Shown here: piece by piece, positions 11,349 through 22,914 of the stretch
How positions within the stretch are numbered: position 1 is the first letter of the stretch
Layout: each line of letters starts with the position of its first letter
NCBI RefSeq assembly: GCF_016808335.1
Contig: NC_053149.1
Coordinates: forward strand, 56,659,922-56,723,921
DNA length: 64,000 bases
DNA from: Panicum virgatum
Taxonomy: Eukaryota; Streptophyta; Magnoliopsida; Poales; Poaceae
Direction of reading: 5' to 3'
The notes under the pieces: generated by a model
What the model saw: only the letters and a program-made list of their open reading frames with translations
The model's database searches: none
Told to the model about the DNA's origin: nothing
Position numbers and translations under genes: made by a program

Positions 11349-13897
11349 AAAGGATAAGCAGCTGCAGGTGCGTCCGCAGCACCGGGCGGGAGTGTGCGAG
11401 TGTCGCGGTCGCGGCCGGCGGTGACGAGGGGAAAAGGAAAACCGCCGGTTTGGGCTAGGCTACAGGGCGCACGCAGCTGTCGGAGCGCACGGTGCCACGT
11501 CGGTGTTACGTGCCGAGGATGGGTTAATCTCGACGGATCGATCGGTCCAGGAGATAGAGCTAGCGAGGTTATTGACGTTTTGGGACTTGGGATGATTGAT
11601 ATGTGACATCGATCGCGTGCCAAGAGCCCAAGATCAGAAGTATAACCGTCGTCCTTGGCTTTTTTTTCCTTTTTTTTACGAAGTTTTAACCGGTCGTTGC
11701 AGACAAAGCGATAGATAGCGGCTCGATCATGTACCGGAGGTGGGAAATGGGAAGGGGCAACCGAGAAAAGGAGAGCTTAATTTGGAGGTTTGCGTTTGAA
11801 TCCAAAGTTGACAAAAAAAACTAGCTATAAGATGAAATGATGTAGCTAACACCAATGTAGTTTAGCTGGTTCTTATATGTAACAACTGTTTGTGTGTTAG
11901 AATGGCAACTAGCTGGAAATTGTCTATTAGTCTCATTTCTTGACCCATATCCTTTCAAAGTTCCATTTTATTACTGAGCTTATCCGCCTGACAATAGGCA
12001 TTTATCATCACCGTGTGCGCACCGGCGAATCCTTTCAGTTTAGCCCTCCGTTATCGTGACGTATTCTCTACATTTCCATTCTTACGCTATGAGCACCTCT
12101 ATAAAGTTAGATTGGTACATCTTAAGTTACCACAAGAGCACCGGTCTATGCTGTCAAAGGGCATAACGTCAGCTGCTAAAAAAAATACTGTCGTTGTTAA
12201 TTCTTAGAATAAGTTTATAAAAATTACAATGTAGTGCCAAGTTTAAGATAAAAACTCGGATGGGTCCTACTCCACAATGAGCATATGTTCAGTTTGTCAT
12301 GAATGTATATTTTCTGCATGCAATGAATCATGAGATAAATATATGGTAACAGGACATGCCCAAAAGGCAAATCTAATTATAAACTTGTAGGAGTAAAACG
12401 TCAAGAAAAATATGATGGAATACTTAATTGATCCGACTGGAAGGGTTTTTGCCAATGCGGATTTATGTGTTTTCTTGAAGGAAACCGACCATTAATTAGT
12501 TTAAAAGGAGATTGCTTGTGACGTGTCCCACTACTTCCATTCCAGACACTGCTTTGGAGTATTATACTGGGGTAGTGTTGAATGCTTTGGAGTTTTGAAT
12601 AGCAAAGCAAGCCAAACTTCTGACCAACGTATGTGATGCCAGGAGAAAAAAAGTGAGAAAGACCTAGGGAATATACTGATTCCTGCGTGGGCATCGACAT
12701 CATGTTTCTCTCATCATGGCCAAGTTGCCCAACAAATGCTAAACTTCCACTAATTATATATTAGGGTCGTCCTGGCTATCATCATTCTTCATCTTACCAA
12801 TTTATTTGCTGAATATATACATATATTAATTATGTTTATATATAACAAGGAGAAGAAGAAGAAATAACTACTGTAATTGATAACAGTCCGGGCTAAACAT
12901 ATATGTAAAAGGGATGCAACTAAAATAAATAAATAAATATAATTACTGCTGAATTCTATGCTGCTTAGGTTGATGGCAGTCGATATGCAGTGTTTTTTGT
13001 GGTTGACTTAAAGCTAACAAATTAATTAGTTCATGGATTTTTGTGAATAAACAAAAAATAATAATTATTTAGCACCTCCTTTAACAAATCTTGACCTTGC
13101 TGATACTTTTCAAGAGTCACGACAAGAAATAACAAACAGCTAAATAAACATTAATCTTTTCTTGGTGAAGTAAAAGTGTTTCTGGCCTGTCCCAATATGA
13201 TTGGGGAGCTTGCTTCCAAAACTTGCAAAGTATGTCTATAGATTAGTTAAATGATTTTCTCCCAAAGATTAATGTACTAGATCAACAGGAGCAAGAGTTA
13301 ACTAGTGACCCTAAGTCCCTTACATATTAAGTGGGGAGCATACATATTACTAGAGACTAGAAAGGCACCATTCTTTGGGGGAACAAGTCTGCATGGAGAT
13401 GTGATTAAAAGCTACTTTATGCTACATATGAATGCATATCCCAGCGGAACAGATCAATTTGTTGAATACCAGAAAATTGAAAGTTCAACAGTCATATTCA
13501 TTTTTCTGGGATTAAAAGTGAGATGGCAGTGCATTTTATTTACTTGTTGGATGTCCAAGAATATTGCATGCCAAAACAGATAATGATAGAGCTAAAATGG
13601 ATCTATAGCAGACTATAGTTGCTAAATTATACATAGGCAAAAATATCTTACCATGCCTCGAATGGCTATATAGTTATGGATGGAGATTCAAAACCTACGA
13701 CCGTTCTAGAATCGACCATTCATCAGATTGGAAAGGTGTTTAGATTTAGTAGTTTCTTAGTTAATAGTATTCAATATAACCTGTTTCCTTAACTTTTTGC
13801 TAATATATAGATATAAAGACACTCTAGTCATCAACATTGATGTGTACTGATGAAGACCATGCCTATTGAGGGGACTAGTTAAACTCAAGATGCAGGG
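11349..13897. other. Intergenic, AT-rich
   Basis: The part nearest CCD8 is GC-rich promoter sequence; the rest is AT-rich with many stops in all frames. I see no gene or clear transposon ends here. Confidence 0.6.
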
Positions 13898-13912
13898 AAA
13901 AGTAAAACACTA

Positions 13913-14204
13913 TTTTTTTTGAGATTCCACAATACAACTCAGACCCTCACAACGCACGCATACTCACCCCTATGAACGCACGTACGCAAATCTTATCTCT
14001 ATAAGCATATTTGAAGACTGAGCCAGCAAATCTCCTCGAGATTGTTGAGTCACAACAGTCGTCTTGCTGTCGACGGGAACTACGCCTACCACAGAAAGCA
14101 CAAACGCCATTAAATCCTAAAATATTCACTCATATGAGGAGTCGAACCCGAGACCTGATGTGCTACCGAGACTCTTGTAACCACTATGATACAAACTCTT
14201 TTAC
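13913..14204 (-). mobile_element. tRNA-derived SINE with target-site duplication
   Basis: On the minus strand the element starts near 14204 with a pol III A-box-like sequence (ATCATAGTGGTTA, 14178-14190) and a perfect B box GGTTCGACTCC (14138-14148). It ends in a poly(A) tail (T8 on the plus strand, 13913-13920). It is flanked by a 15-bp duplication, aaaagtaaaacacta (13898-13912) and aaaagtacaacacta (14205-14219), with one mismatch. This is a full SINE of about 290 bp of the grass Au-like type. Confidence 0.85.
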
Positions 14205-14219
14205 AAAAGTACAACACTA

Positions 14220-14953
14220 CAACACTATTGATTTAACTTTTACATAGCTGTATTACAAATTTTACAGTATTGGTACTCCAAAATTATAATATAATAATTG
14301 AAATTGTGGAAGTAGATCGATACACCACGCGTGGGAAGATGCTGGAGCAACTAGACGCAGGTCATGCTAGATGCCAAATTGGCATCATCCGCCATAAACA
14401 TATCTAAACTTGATGACTCACTTCAATCGACGCGTATTACTTCAGTTTCCTAATTAAGCAAAAACATGCATGATAAACTCGTGATCCTAATTCTTACACT
14501 GCTGGGCCGCGCGCACACACCGGTGCTCATCATGCATTATGTACTCCGCACTGATTTGTGTCATGAGCCTACATTTATCGAGTAGCTATTGTACGCAGTA
14601 GTAAGAAATAAAAAACCACCCGTGATGCGTGCACACGATCGGTCGAGCATCTAATAATATGTTGTAGACTCGTGTAGTCTTTCGAGGGCCTTGATTTTCC
14701 TGCAAATATTCTTCATGCATGCTCCCGCGGGGACACGAACACGGGATTAGACAGACTAACTATAGCACCGTTGTAATTGTTAAACGGCTAACGAGGTAAG
14801 TAGCCTGCAGGTTTATCGATCCGTGGAACATTTTTTACATACTAAGTATTTATATATGTGGTCCGTGGAACATAGAGCGAATCAAAATCGGTCGATCAGT
14901 GAGGCACACTAATGTAACAGGTGGCAAAGGGCCTCAAACTAAGAGCTAGGCAC
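14220..14953. other. Intergenic
   Basis: Unique AT-rich sequence between the SINE and the first Tourist-like element. No gene or repeat is recognised. Confidence 0.6.
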
Positions 14954-14956
14954 TAA

Positions 14957-15731
14957 GAGCAACTCCAAGAGCCTCTCCATATTACACTAGCTAAATCATA
15001 TTTAGCTAGCCATTTAACTATTCAAAGGGTAGAAAATCCAACAGCTTCTCTATTCATCCCTTTCCCCACCCCATCCCCTTCTCCTACTATCTCGCTGACT
15101 AGTGGGCCCCCTAATCCATCTTCTTCTTTGCGTCGCTGGAGAAGCACCGCACCTCCTCTCGCTTGTGCTCGCATTTCGCATCCATGAGACAAGCACGGCC
15201 CCCCTGCACATGGGAAGAGGGAGAGCCGGAGAGCCGCGGAGGGGGCGGAGATCTCGCCGGCGAGGCTAGGGAGAGCCGGAGAGCCGCGGAGGGGGCGGAG
15301 ATCTCGCCGGCGAGGCTCACCGGATAAGCGCCTCGGGTCGGAGCTGCGCCTCGCTGGATCTCGCGTGGAAGAAGGAGCGCCTTGAGTCGGATCTGCGCCA
15401 CGCCGGAGCTCGCGCCGGAGGCCCGCGCCGGGAGGAGGTCCGCTCCAAGGGGGCGCCGGCGAGAGGGGGACGCCGGAGCTGCGCGACCTCGATGCTGCAC
15501 CGCGGGAGGGGGCACCAGAGCTGCGGCAAACGCGGCAAGAGGAGGGGGAGGGCGTGCGAGCGAGGGGATGGCAAGCCAGCATCGCTCGGAAAAGAAAGCG
15601 ATGCGGTGGGGAGAGATAGCGACGAGGATAACGAGGGGAGGCGGATGAAGAGCCTGTTGGTAGATGTTTTTTCTCGTTTTTCTCCAAATTTACCAAGCTA
15701 AGTCCATATACACAATCTGTTGGAGTTGCTC
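14957..15731. mobile_element. Tourist-like (PIF/Harbinger) element with GC-rich interior
   Basis: Terminal inverted repeats are GAGCAACTCCAAGAG (left) and GAGCAACTCCAACAG (right, reverse complement). They are flanked by TAA at 14954-14956 and 15732-15734, the PIF/Harbinger target preference. The ends are AT-rich but the 15090-15640 interior is strongly GC-rich, contains a 50-bp tandem duplication and could be captured host DNA. Its long Pro/Ser/Arg frames match nothing I recognise. Confidence 0.75.
15221..15317. repeat. 50-bp tandem duplication
   Basis: Two adjacent copies start gagagccggagagccgcgg at 15221 and 15271. The second lacks only the last three bases. The duplication lies inside the GC-rich interior of the first Tourist-like element. 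Confidence 0.9.
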
Positions 15732-15734
15732 TAA

Positions 15735-16778
15735 GGGCCGTTTGGTGTGGCTATGCCTGGCTCCGGCTTCTCCACTTTAGCACGTAGGAGTTGGAGCCAG
15801 AGAAGCCACGGTTTCCGGCTCCAACTGGCTTCTTCTCTTTTCTAGTTCACTTTGAGCTGGAGAGGGAGAGAAAGACTTGGCAGGGCTCCAGCAGCGGCTC
15901 CAAAACCGGCTTCTGCTGGAGCCCTACCAAATGCATGCTTGGCTCCGGCTCCGGCGGTGAAGCCCCCGTGATTTCGCTCTCTAGAGTAGTTCGGTGGAGG
16001 AGGAGCCACAAAAATGTTGCTCCGCGCGGCTCCTCCGGCTCCTCCATCTCGCCTTCCTTCTTTGCCCCCAACGGCCGCAGACTCCTCCGCCGCTCGGGCT
16101 TGAGCTCCTCCTTGTGGATCCATCGGGGAAGGGGAGGAAAAAGCTAGAGAGGGCATAGGGACGGCGCGACCGGCGGCAGCTGAGGAGGCGGACGACGAGG
16201 CCGGCGCGGACGAGGAGGCGGCCTGCTGCGGAGGTGCCGGTGCCGCCATGGCCGACCGGAGCGGGAGGAGGAGGCGGCCAAGCAGAGCTGGAGGAGGGGT
16301 GGAATCGACGGGGGCCCTGCACCCAGGCGGAGCTTCGGCTGGCGGCCAAGGCGAGGGCGCACGCGATGCCGGTTTTGAGGGGGAGGGCTGTGGACGCGCC
16401 GTGGCCGAGCAGTAGCAGACGGAGCTTGATGCGGGGGCAGACGGCGGCGGCCTTACGAGCGACCGGAGGTTGGACCAGGGGCGTGAGGAAGGAGACGGGT
16501 CGTGGGGAGGGGGTGGGGGAATGGATAAGAGGAGAGGAGGAAAAAAAGAAAAGGAAATGGAGAGGAGAAAAAAGGAAAAGAAAGAAAAGGAAAAAAGAAG
16601 AAAAAGGGGAAAAAGAGAGAAGGGCAATTTAGACATTTTACAACCTCAATCAAACAGGTGAAGCAGTTTTGCCAAACGTTTTGCAAAACGGCTCCAGCTC
16701 TATCAGAGAAACCGCTCCACCAAAGGAGCCGGAGCCGGAGCCGTTTTTGAAAGAGCCGGAGCCCTGCCAAACAGACCC
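15735..16778. mobile_element. Second Tourist-like element abutting the first
   Basis: The ends are GGGCCGTTTGG (left) and GGGTCTGTTTGG (right, reverse complement), followed inwards by related GGCTCCGGCTCC sequence. The left end directly follows the TAA that also closes the preceding element. The right flank is AAA rather than TAA. The interior is GC-rich (15990-16440) followed by a purine-rich run (about 16490-16625). No transposase frame is present, so it is non-autonomous. Confidence 0.65.
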
Positions 16779-17887
16779 AAAGTAGCTTCTTGCTACAATA
16801 TTCTACATGTGTATTAGAAGGAACCGAAACTAGTGAAGCCACATAAACATGCTCTAAAAGAGTTGGACTCATATGTTACACAATTTTGAGCACTCAAAAT
16901 ATATATATGAGAACCAAGTTGGATCTTGAAGAGAGCACTAGGATCATTATGATCCGTTACCACACCCTTATGTAAGACAGTAAGATGAAATGTGATTTTT
17001 TTTTACTTTCTCGGCCTAATATAATAGTTTCGCAGCTAGTTGGTGCCACAACACGTTCTCTTGAAGAAAAGCACGCGTCCACATTCGCACACGGCACACA
17101 CCCACCAGCTCGATAATCACGCCGCAACAAATAAACAAACACAACTTACCGCTAGAATTTGCTTTTGAAAGGGAATCCATACTAGCTAGTCGATGATATG
17201 GATTCCTTACCGCCCAAAGTGGGAGGAGCTAGGCTAGCTGATGAGTGTCCCCAGTAGGTGGGGAAAAGTGAGGCCGCTTTTGCCACCGGCTTCGTCGACC
17301 ACAGCAATCATGCTGTTCATGCATAATCCCTGCTCGATCGGCGACCGGTCGATCGCCCGCCGGATCGCGAAATCCGTCGCTTTTCCAGCCCCGGTTCCGG
17401 CCACTTCTCTTGTTTTTCTGATCGAAATTTATTTGCTCCGGCCACTTGTTCAACTCGCAATGATAATGCGGGAGAGTTTCCGCTCATGATCATTTGTGTT
17501 GTGCGCATCGCGAGGATCCAATGAGATCGCTGGAACGTACCCATAAAATATTGATGTATTATTGGTCACTCGATCTATAGGCGAATCAGAAACGGACAAA
17601 GTGGAGGGGGGGGGGGGGGGGGTTAAAGCGTGCGTCACATATATACATGATGCATAAACTTTCTCTCCTCCTTTTTGTTTTGTTCTCGGCACCAGAGAGA
17701 GGATCGATCGTGATGCTGATGCACGGGACGTCGTGTCTCCGAGTGACACATTGCAAGGTAGGCAAAGAACGGCCAGATTCAGTTTGGAATATAATGTGGA
17801 CGGCGCTGAGAACTACTAAGAACTAATCTCTACACTTAACTAAAGCGAGCAATATTTTTTTTGTCCGTCAATCAAAATCCTAATAAA
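16779..17887. other. Intergenic with a poly(G) tract
   Basis: No gene is recognised. There is a run of 17 G at 17606-17622. A short stretch near 16895-16965 resembles the interior of the hAT MITE at 39635. Confidence 0.55.
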
Positions 17888-18856
17888 CTAGGTGATACCC
17901 CGTTCGTTGCTGCGGAATTTTTTAAATAAAATTTTAATGTGAAATTTGAAAGTAAAAAAATTAAGATGATTGCATGGCAACATTCACAAAAAAAATCGAT
18001 GGAAAACATAAATAGATAGCCCTAGTGGATGTTGATGTGGCATTTGATATAATGAGTTCCTATATAATGCGGATAACTTGCATGTTAAGAGAAATAGAGT
18101 TAATGACTTTAGTGGGTGTCATCTATATATGCTATATAGATGATATGAATTTTACTTGCATGTTATTTTTTATCAGGATCTGGTAGAAATCGATAAACTA
18201 ACAGAAGTAACATCAATAGAATATTTGATCGCATTATAAAAGAATAGGTGCTCAAAGAAATAGAGTATGCATATGAGTCTTTACGTTAATAGATTGAAAG
18301 CATTGCAAAAATAGAGTATGTATATGACTTTACGTTAATAGTTTAAAGATTAAAAGTATTGCACATAGTAGAGGTCATATGAACATTTTCTTGTTTATTG
18401 AATCTCATAAAAATCGATAATCTAAAAGAAGAAACACCAATAGAATATTGATCACATTATAGAAGAATAGGTGATGAAAAAATAGCGTATGTATATGATT
18501 TTACTTTAGTTAATTAAAGATTAAAAATATTGCATATTGTAGAGATGACAACATGAATATTTTTTGTAATTAATAAGATAGTTGAAAGTTAGTGGGACAC
18601 TTAGTTGAGAATGAGGTAAACACCTTGCATGAAGAGAGAAATAGTTAGTGCGTGCTATCTATATAGGATATATAGATATAGATTTGAGACCGTATAGAAC
18701 TAGTGTTTGTCGAGAAGAATAGAAAAAGACTAAAGTTCTCAATGTATTTGTACTATATTTTTATAAAATACATATTGTGTATCATACATACATTTTTATA
18801 CGCTAAATAATATATTTATATGACTTCCTGTAGTAGTGCACGGGCATATCAGCTAG
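17888..18856. mobile_element. Candidate Helitron-like element with a 3'-type terminus at both ends
   Basis: The right end reads gcacgggcatatcagCTAG followed by T, resembling a grass Helitron 3' end (GC-rich hairpin then CTRR). The left end is the reverse complement of the same kind of terminus (ccgcagcaacgaacggggta then tcacCTAG on the minus strand). The interior is AT-rich with imperfect internal repeats and no coding frame. No helicase is present, so it would be non-autonomous. The call rests on the ends only. Confidence 0.45.
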
Positions 18857-18899
18857 TCCAACAACTAATTAACGATGGCCGGAGCGCGTTGCACAGCTA

Positions 18900-19050
18900 A
18901 CTCCCCTCCGTTCCAAATTGTATGTTGTTTTAGCAAAAATATATATATATAGATTTTGCTATGCATCTATATAAACACTATGTATAGATGCATGGAAAAA
19001 TTTATGCATTTAGATTTGATAAAACAACCTACAATTTAGAACAGACGGAC
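18900..19050. mobile_element. Stowaway-like MITE
   Basis: Ends ctcccctccgttccaaattg and its imperfect inverse (caatttagaacagacgga) are flanked by TA. The inverted repeats extend inwards (tatgttgttttagc / aaaacaacctac). Confidence 0.7.
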
Positions 19051-19218
19051 TAATTATGATTGGTCATAGGCACAGCTTACTTCTTTTCCTTATTTTTGAC
19101 TCGACAAAAGAAATAAATCACGCACAATGCTACATGCCCTCGTCTCATTATTAAGCAACTAACATGCATATGCGTTTCATTGTAAGTGGCAGTTCTTACA
19201 TGTACATGCTGATGTGTT

Positions 19219-19244
19219 GGGGGGGGGGGGGGGGGGGGGGGGGG
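19219..19244. repeat. 26-nt poly(G) tract
   Basis: An uninterrupted G run on the plus strand in intergenic sequence. Confidence 0.9.
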
Positions 19245-19794
19245 AAGCTATCTTCCAATATACTGTGCATATATAGTGTTAGGACAGCAGTTTCTAACAT
19301 GACAAATTACCGCACTAAATTTTCTGGACGGAGATGGTGGTGGTGGTACGGTGGTGGTTATACCAGATCCACGAGGGATGATGGTCCATGTTAATTATAT
19401 ATTATCAATTAAGCATAGTCTTTCAATAAACACTTGGATTGGTATTCATCACACTCTCTTTTTTGTTACCCGCAAAAAAAGGAAGTGAGTGTACTATTGC
19501 ACAACAATACATCACATGTTAATAAGTACTATATGCTTTTTGTTCTTTATGACTTCCATTAATTAGCTTTTTTCCTAAACAAGGTACAGATGCAAATGAT
19601 CAAATGTCAACGTTAGGAAGTACTTTCTTTGTTGAAGATGTAACATGTACTATTTTGTTTTGGCTTGGTGCTACAATTTAGTTAGACTTTCATAATTGTT
19701 TTCTGACAAAACATAAGACCAATGTATATACTATAAAAGCATTTTAAAATTATGAATCCAGCTTTGTACATTTCACATATATATTGAACATACT
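19245..19794. other. Intergenic
   Basis: AT-rich, with a short ggtggtggt run near 19333-19358. No gene or transposon ends are recognised. Confidence 0.6.
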
Positions 19795-19796
19795 TA

Positions 19797-20054
19797 CTCC
19801 CTCCATTCCAAATTGTTAGTCATTCCAACTTTCTTGGAGAGTCAAAATATTTTAAGTTTGACCAAGTTTATATAATAAAGTGCTAATATTTATAGTACCA
19901 AATAAGTATCATTAGATTCTTCACTAAGTATACTTTCATAGTATATCTATTCGGTGTTATAAATCTTTATAATTTTATATAATTTTGGTCAAACGTAAAA
20001 ATAGTTTGACTCTCCAAGAAAATTGGAATGCCTTGCAATTTAAAATGGAGGGAG
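19797..20054. mobile_element. Stowaway MITE
   Basis: The ends are ctccctccattccaaattg and its inverse, flanked by TA at 19795-19796 and 20055-20056. Long subterminal inverted repeats (attccaactttcttggagagtcaaa against tttgactctccaagaaaattggaat) make the element foldback-like. Confidence 0.85.
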
Positions 20055-20056
20055 TA

Positions 20057-22397
20057 TATCTGAATAAGTGCTGCGGTAGATAGACATGTCTGAATTGCTT
20101 TTCAAAATTAGATGTGCCTATATCAACACACGCTCCTACACGACCTAGTAATTTCAAGAGAGATAAGAATCAGAAGTTCATTGAGAAATTTGAGGTGCAT
20201 AGCTAACCAAAATTCACTCTCTTGTTTATTCATATTCTAACACAGTACACAAATAGATATGTCGTAATCTTTATCTGGTTGTGACGTGTGGTAGACTGCT
20301 TTAGTTACCAATTCTCTATATATGTTTTTCCATCACCATTCATGTGTGCACATCCATTTGTATTTGATACGTGCTTATATATTTCAACCTAGCTCAAGAT
20401 ATATGTTTAATGACATGCAAATTTTTATGCTCATTGCTTCATGCTACATGGATACCTGATCCTTATGGTGACACAGATCATGAGAAAGATAGTAATATTA
20501 TTGTCATTGGAGGTGGTGGTAGGATACTATCTTCTATGTTTTTGTGAGAATTGTTAGGATTTATCTCCTTTTTAGGGGGTCTTATGCGGATTAACAAAGA
20601 GGCTTCAAAAGATAATCTGATTATAGTAATAATATTTTTAACGATGGTTACATCCTACCGAATTGATGAGCGATATGTTTGTTTTTGAGAAGTTTAGTAT
20701 ATTTATCTTTTTTTTCTCACGACTTCTAATTGGTAACAGGAAGATGGAATATCGCGATCAGGTACTTCTGGTACTGCAAACCGAGTTTCTGTCGGAACGC
20801 GTAAGAAGCAGCTAGAAGCATGCATCACTAGGGTAGGAGTAATCCACACGCGTCAGTTTGAGACCCCAAGTATGTATTCCGATCAAGTAGAGAGATCATC
20901 AGCATCTTTGAATCTCTTATATTCTCCGTGGAGTCCCTCACCAGGGCGAACGTCTAGTGCCTTGTCGTAGTTTTTCGTGCTTAGGTCCAACTCGTGTAGC
21001 TAGAGGTTTGTATAATTGTATATGCATCTCCATCAGTCATGGCCCGCTGTCAATTTTTGGCACGTACACATCGCTTGTCTTCATCGACCAACACCGTTTA
21101 GGCCTTAACTGGATGCACACTTAGCGCCCACAGAACGCAGCGCGTCATCATACCGATCCCGGATCCCTAAACCGCTCCCTGTCAGGCCGTCAAATTGGCA
21201 TATTCTGTCAGCACTAATGATTCATCGATCAGCTGGGCATTAGTCTTGTAGTACGTTTTTTTTCCGTCTGACGACAGCAATGCAACCGATCGACGTTGAC
21301 ACGCACACACATGCACACCGATCGATCGATGCATATGGTACATGCATGCATGATGGTGCATCGAGATGCAAGATCGTCGTCCGCGCTTTCTTTGCTTTCG
21401 TGACACCCCGCCCCGTTGCTGCCGCCCTTTTCAGCAGCATGTAGCCTGTGGCGAGTTCCATCCGAATTGAAAACCAGTCAAAAGCGGGCAGCACAAGCAC
21501 GGTGCCACTCCTGCCAGCTAGCTAGCATATGGACACGCATTGGATTTGGGAGGCCGCCGTTTCACGCCGCGCATAGGCACGGAATATACCGATCGACATG
21601 CATGCGCAAGCCTAGCTAGACGTAGATGGGTATAGGATATATTATATATACATATACATAAAATCATGCCACAGGAACATACACACACACGCTGATGACA
21701 AGCTAGCACTAGCGCGCGTACAAATAATAATGGAGCGAAAAGGACAAGGCGGTCTCTGCTGTGCGTGTATGTACGTATACGAGGCCGCATGTGCGCGCGG
21801 CACACAGCATGCTCCCGTCAGCTGGCCATCGAGCTAACAGCGCTGGTAGGGGTCAGACCCAGTCACCTGTCAGTGCGCGCGCCTTGTAGCGCCACTGCTG
21901 GCTGGGTGCCGCGCGCTCCCCCCCCCCCCCCCCCCCCCCCTCCAGTGTGTGACCAGCAGCACTTGGGTTCCTACACCCGGGGTTGTCGCTTCGCGCGCAC
22001 TGCTGCGTGCCGGTGCCGCCGCCGGCCTGATCAGGTGTTCAGGTGATGGATGAGGAGGGCGGTCGTCGATGGCGACAAAGCCACGCACCCGCCCGGGACG
22101 ACGGCCGGACAAACCAGTGGACGGACGGACGATGGGCTCCCGTCCCCGGGGGGTGGACGGGTGTCATCTGTTCAATGTGGCGTACTACTAGTACTAGTAC
22201 CAGAATGTATCTGGTCGTTTGCAGGACCGTCTAGGGAGTGTTTGGCCTAAAAAAGCCTGTTTACAACAGCTAGTACTAGCTTGGAAAAGGGAGTTGCTGC
22301 ATGTAGCCTGATTTTTCACATCTACAAAGTCGGCCAATCTCGTCCGTAGGAAAAGCATGCATTACATGGAAACCCCTGTTTAAGCAATAATAATGTG
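20057..22397. other. Intergenic
   Basis: No gene is recognised. A run of 23 C occurs at 21918-21940. The right half is richer in GC with several gatcgatc and catgcatg motifs. Open frames are short and overlap on both strands. Confidence 0.55.
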
Positions 22398-22405
22398 GCA
22401 ACGAC

Positions 22406-22906
22406 TAGGGCTGGAAAAATAGCTCGTGGCTCGTAGCTCGGCTCGGGCTCGGAACGGCTCGGCTCGGCTCGGAGCAGCTCGCGAGCCTCAAACGAGCCGA
22501 GCCGAGTCAGATTTTTTGGCTCGCAAAAATAGCGAGCCGAGCCGAGCCGGCTTGTTCAGTCTCGCGAGCCGGCTCGCGAGCTCGACCCAATACAGTTTAA
22601 GAATAATTTCACGATGATTGATGAATTAATTCTTCATCATTAGTGGTATAAATTAATATTTATACACATAACATAGCAATTTGTATGTACATAAGAAATA
22701 TATGCCACATAATTATTGTTATCATTCAAAAAAAATAAATTAATTTATTTTAAATTTAGTTCACATTGTTTAGTGAGCCTCCACCGAGCCGAACCGAGCC
22801 TGATTTTCTGGCTCGCAAAAATAGCGAGCCGAGCTCGGCTCGTTCACTTGCCGAGCCGAACCGAGCCGAGCCGAACTCAGCTCGGCTCGGCTCGTTTCCA
22901 GCCCTA
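22406..22906. mobile_element. Non-autonomous hAT element with gagcc-rich ends
   Basis: Perfect terminal inverted repeats TAGGGCTGGAAA/TTTCCAGCCCTA are flanked by an exact 8-bp duplication gcaacgac (22398-22405 and 22907-22914), diagnostic for hAT. Both subterminal regions are packed with gagccgagc/gctcggctc repeats, typical of hAT transposase binding regions. The middle is AT-rich. No transposase is encoded. Confidence 0.9.
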
Positions 22907-22914
22907 GCAACGAC

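Noticed and set aside
10877..11623. Upstream in-frame extension of CCD8 exon 1 on the minus strand.
   Set aside because: It crosses the poly(G) tract and the TATA box, is low-complexity, and the ATG at 10876 gives a normal-length CCD8.
15022..16636. Pro/Ser/Arg-rich frames of 130-264 codons on the minus strand.
   Set aside because: They lie within two transposon-like elements with GC-rich cores and no known domain was recognised.
22430..22900. Possible CRISPR-like or satellite array of gagcc repeats.
   Set aside because: No regular spacers; the repeats are clustered at the two ends of an hAT element with 8-bp duplication.
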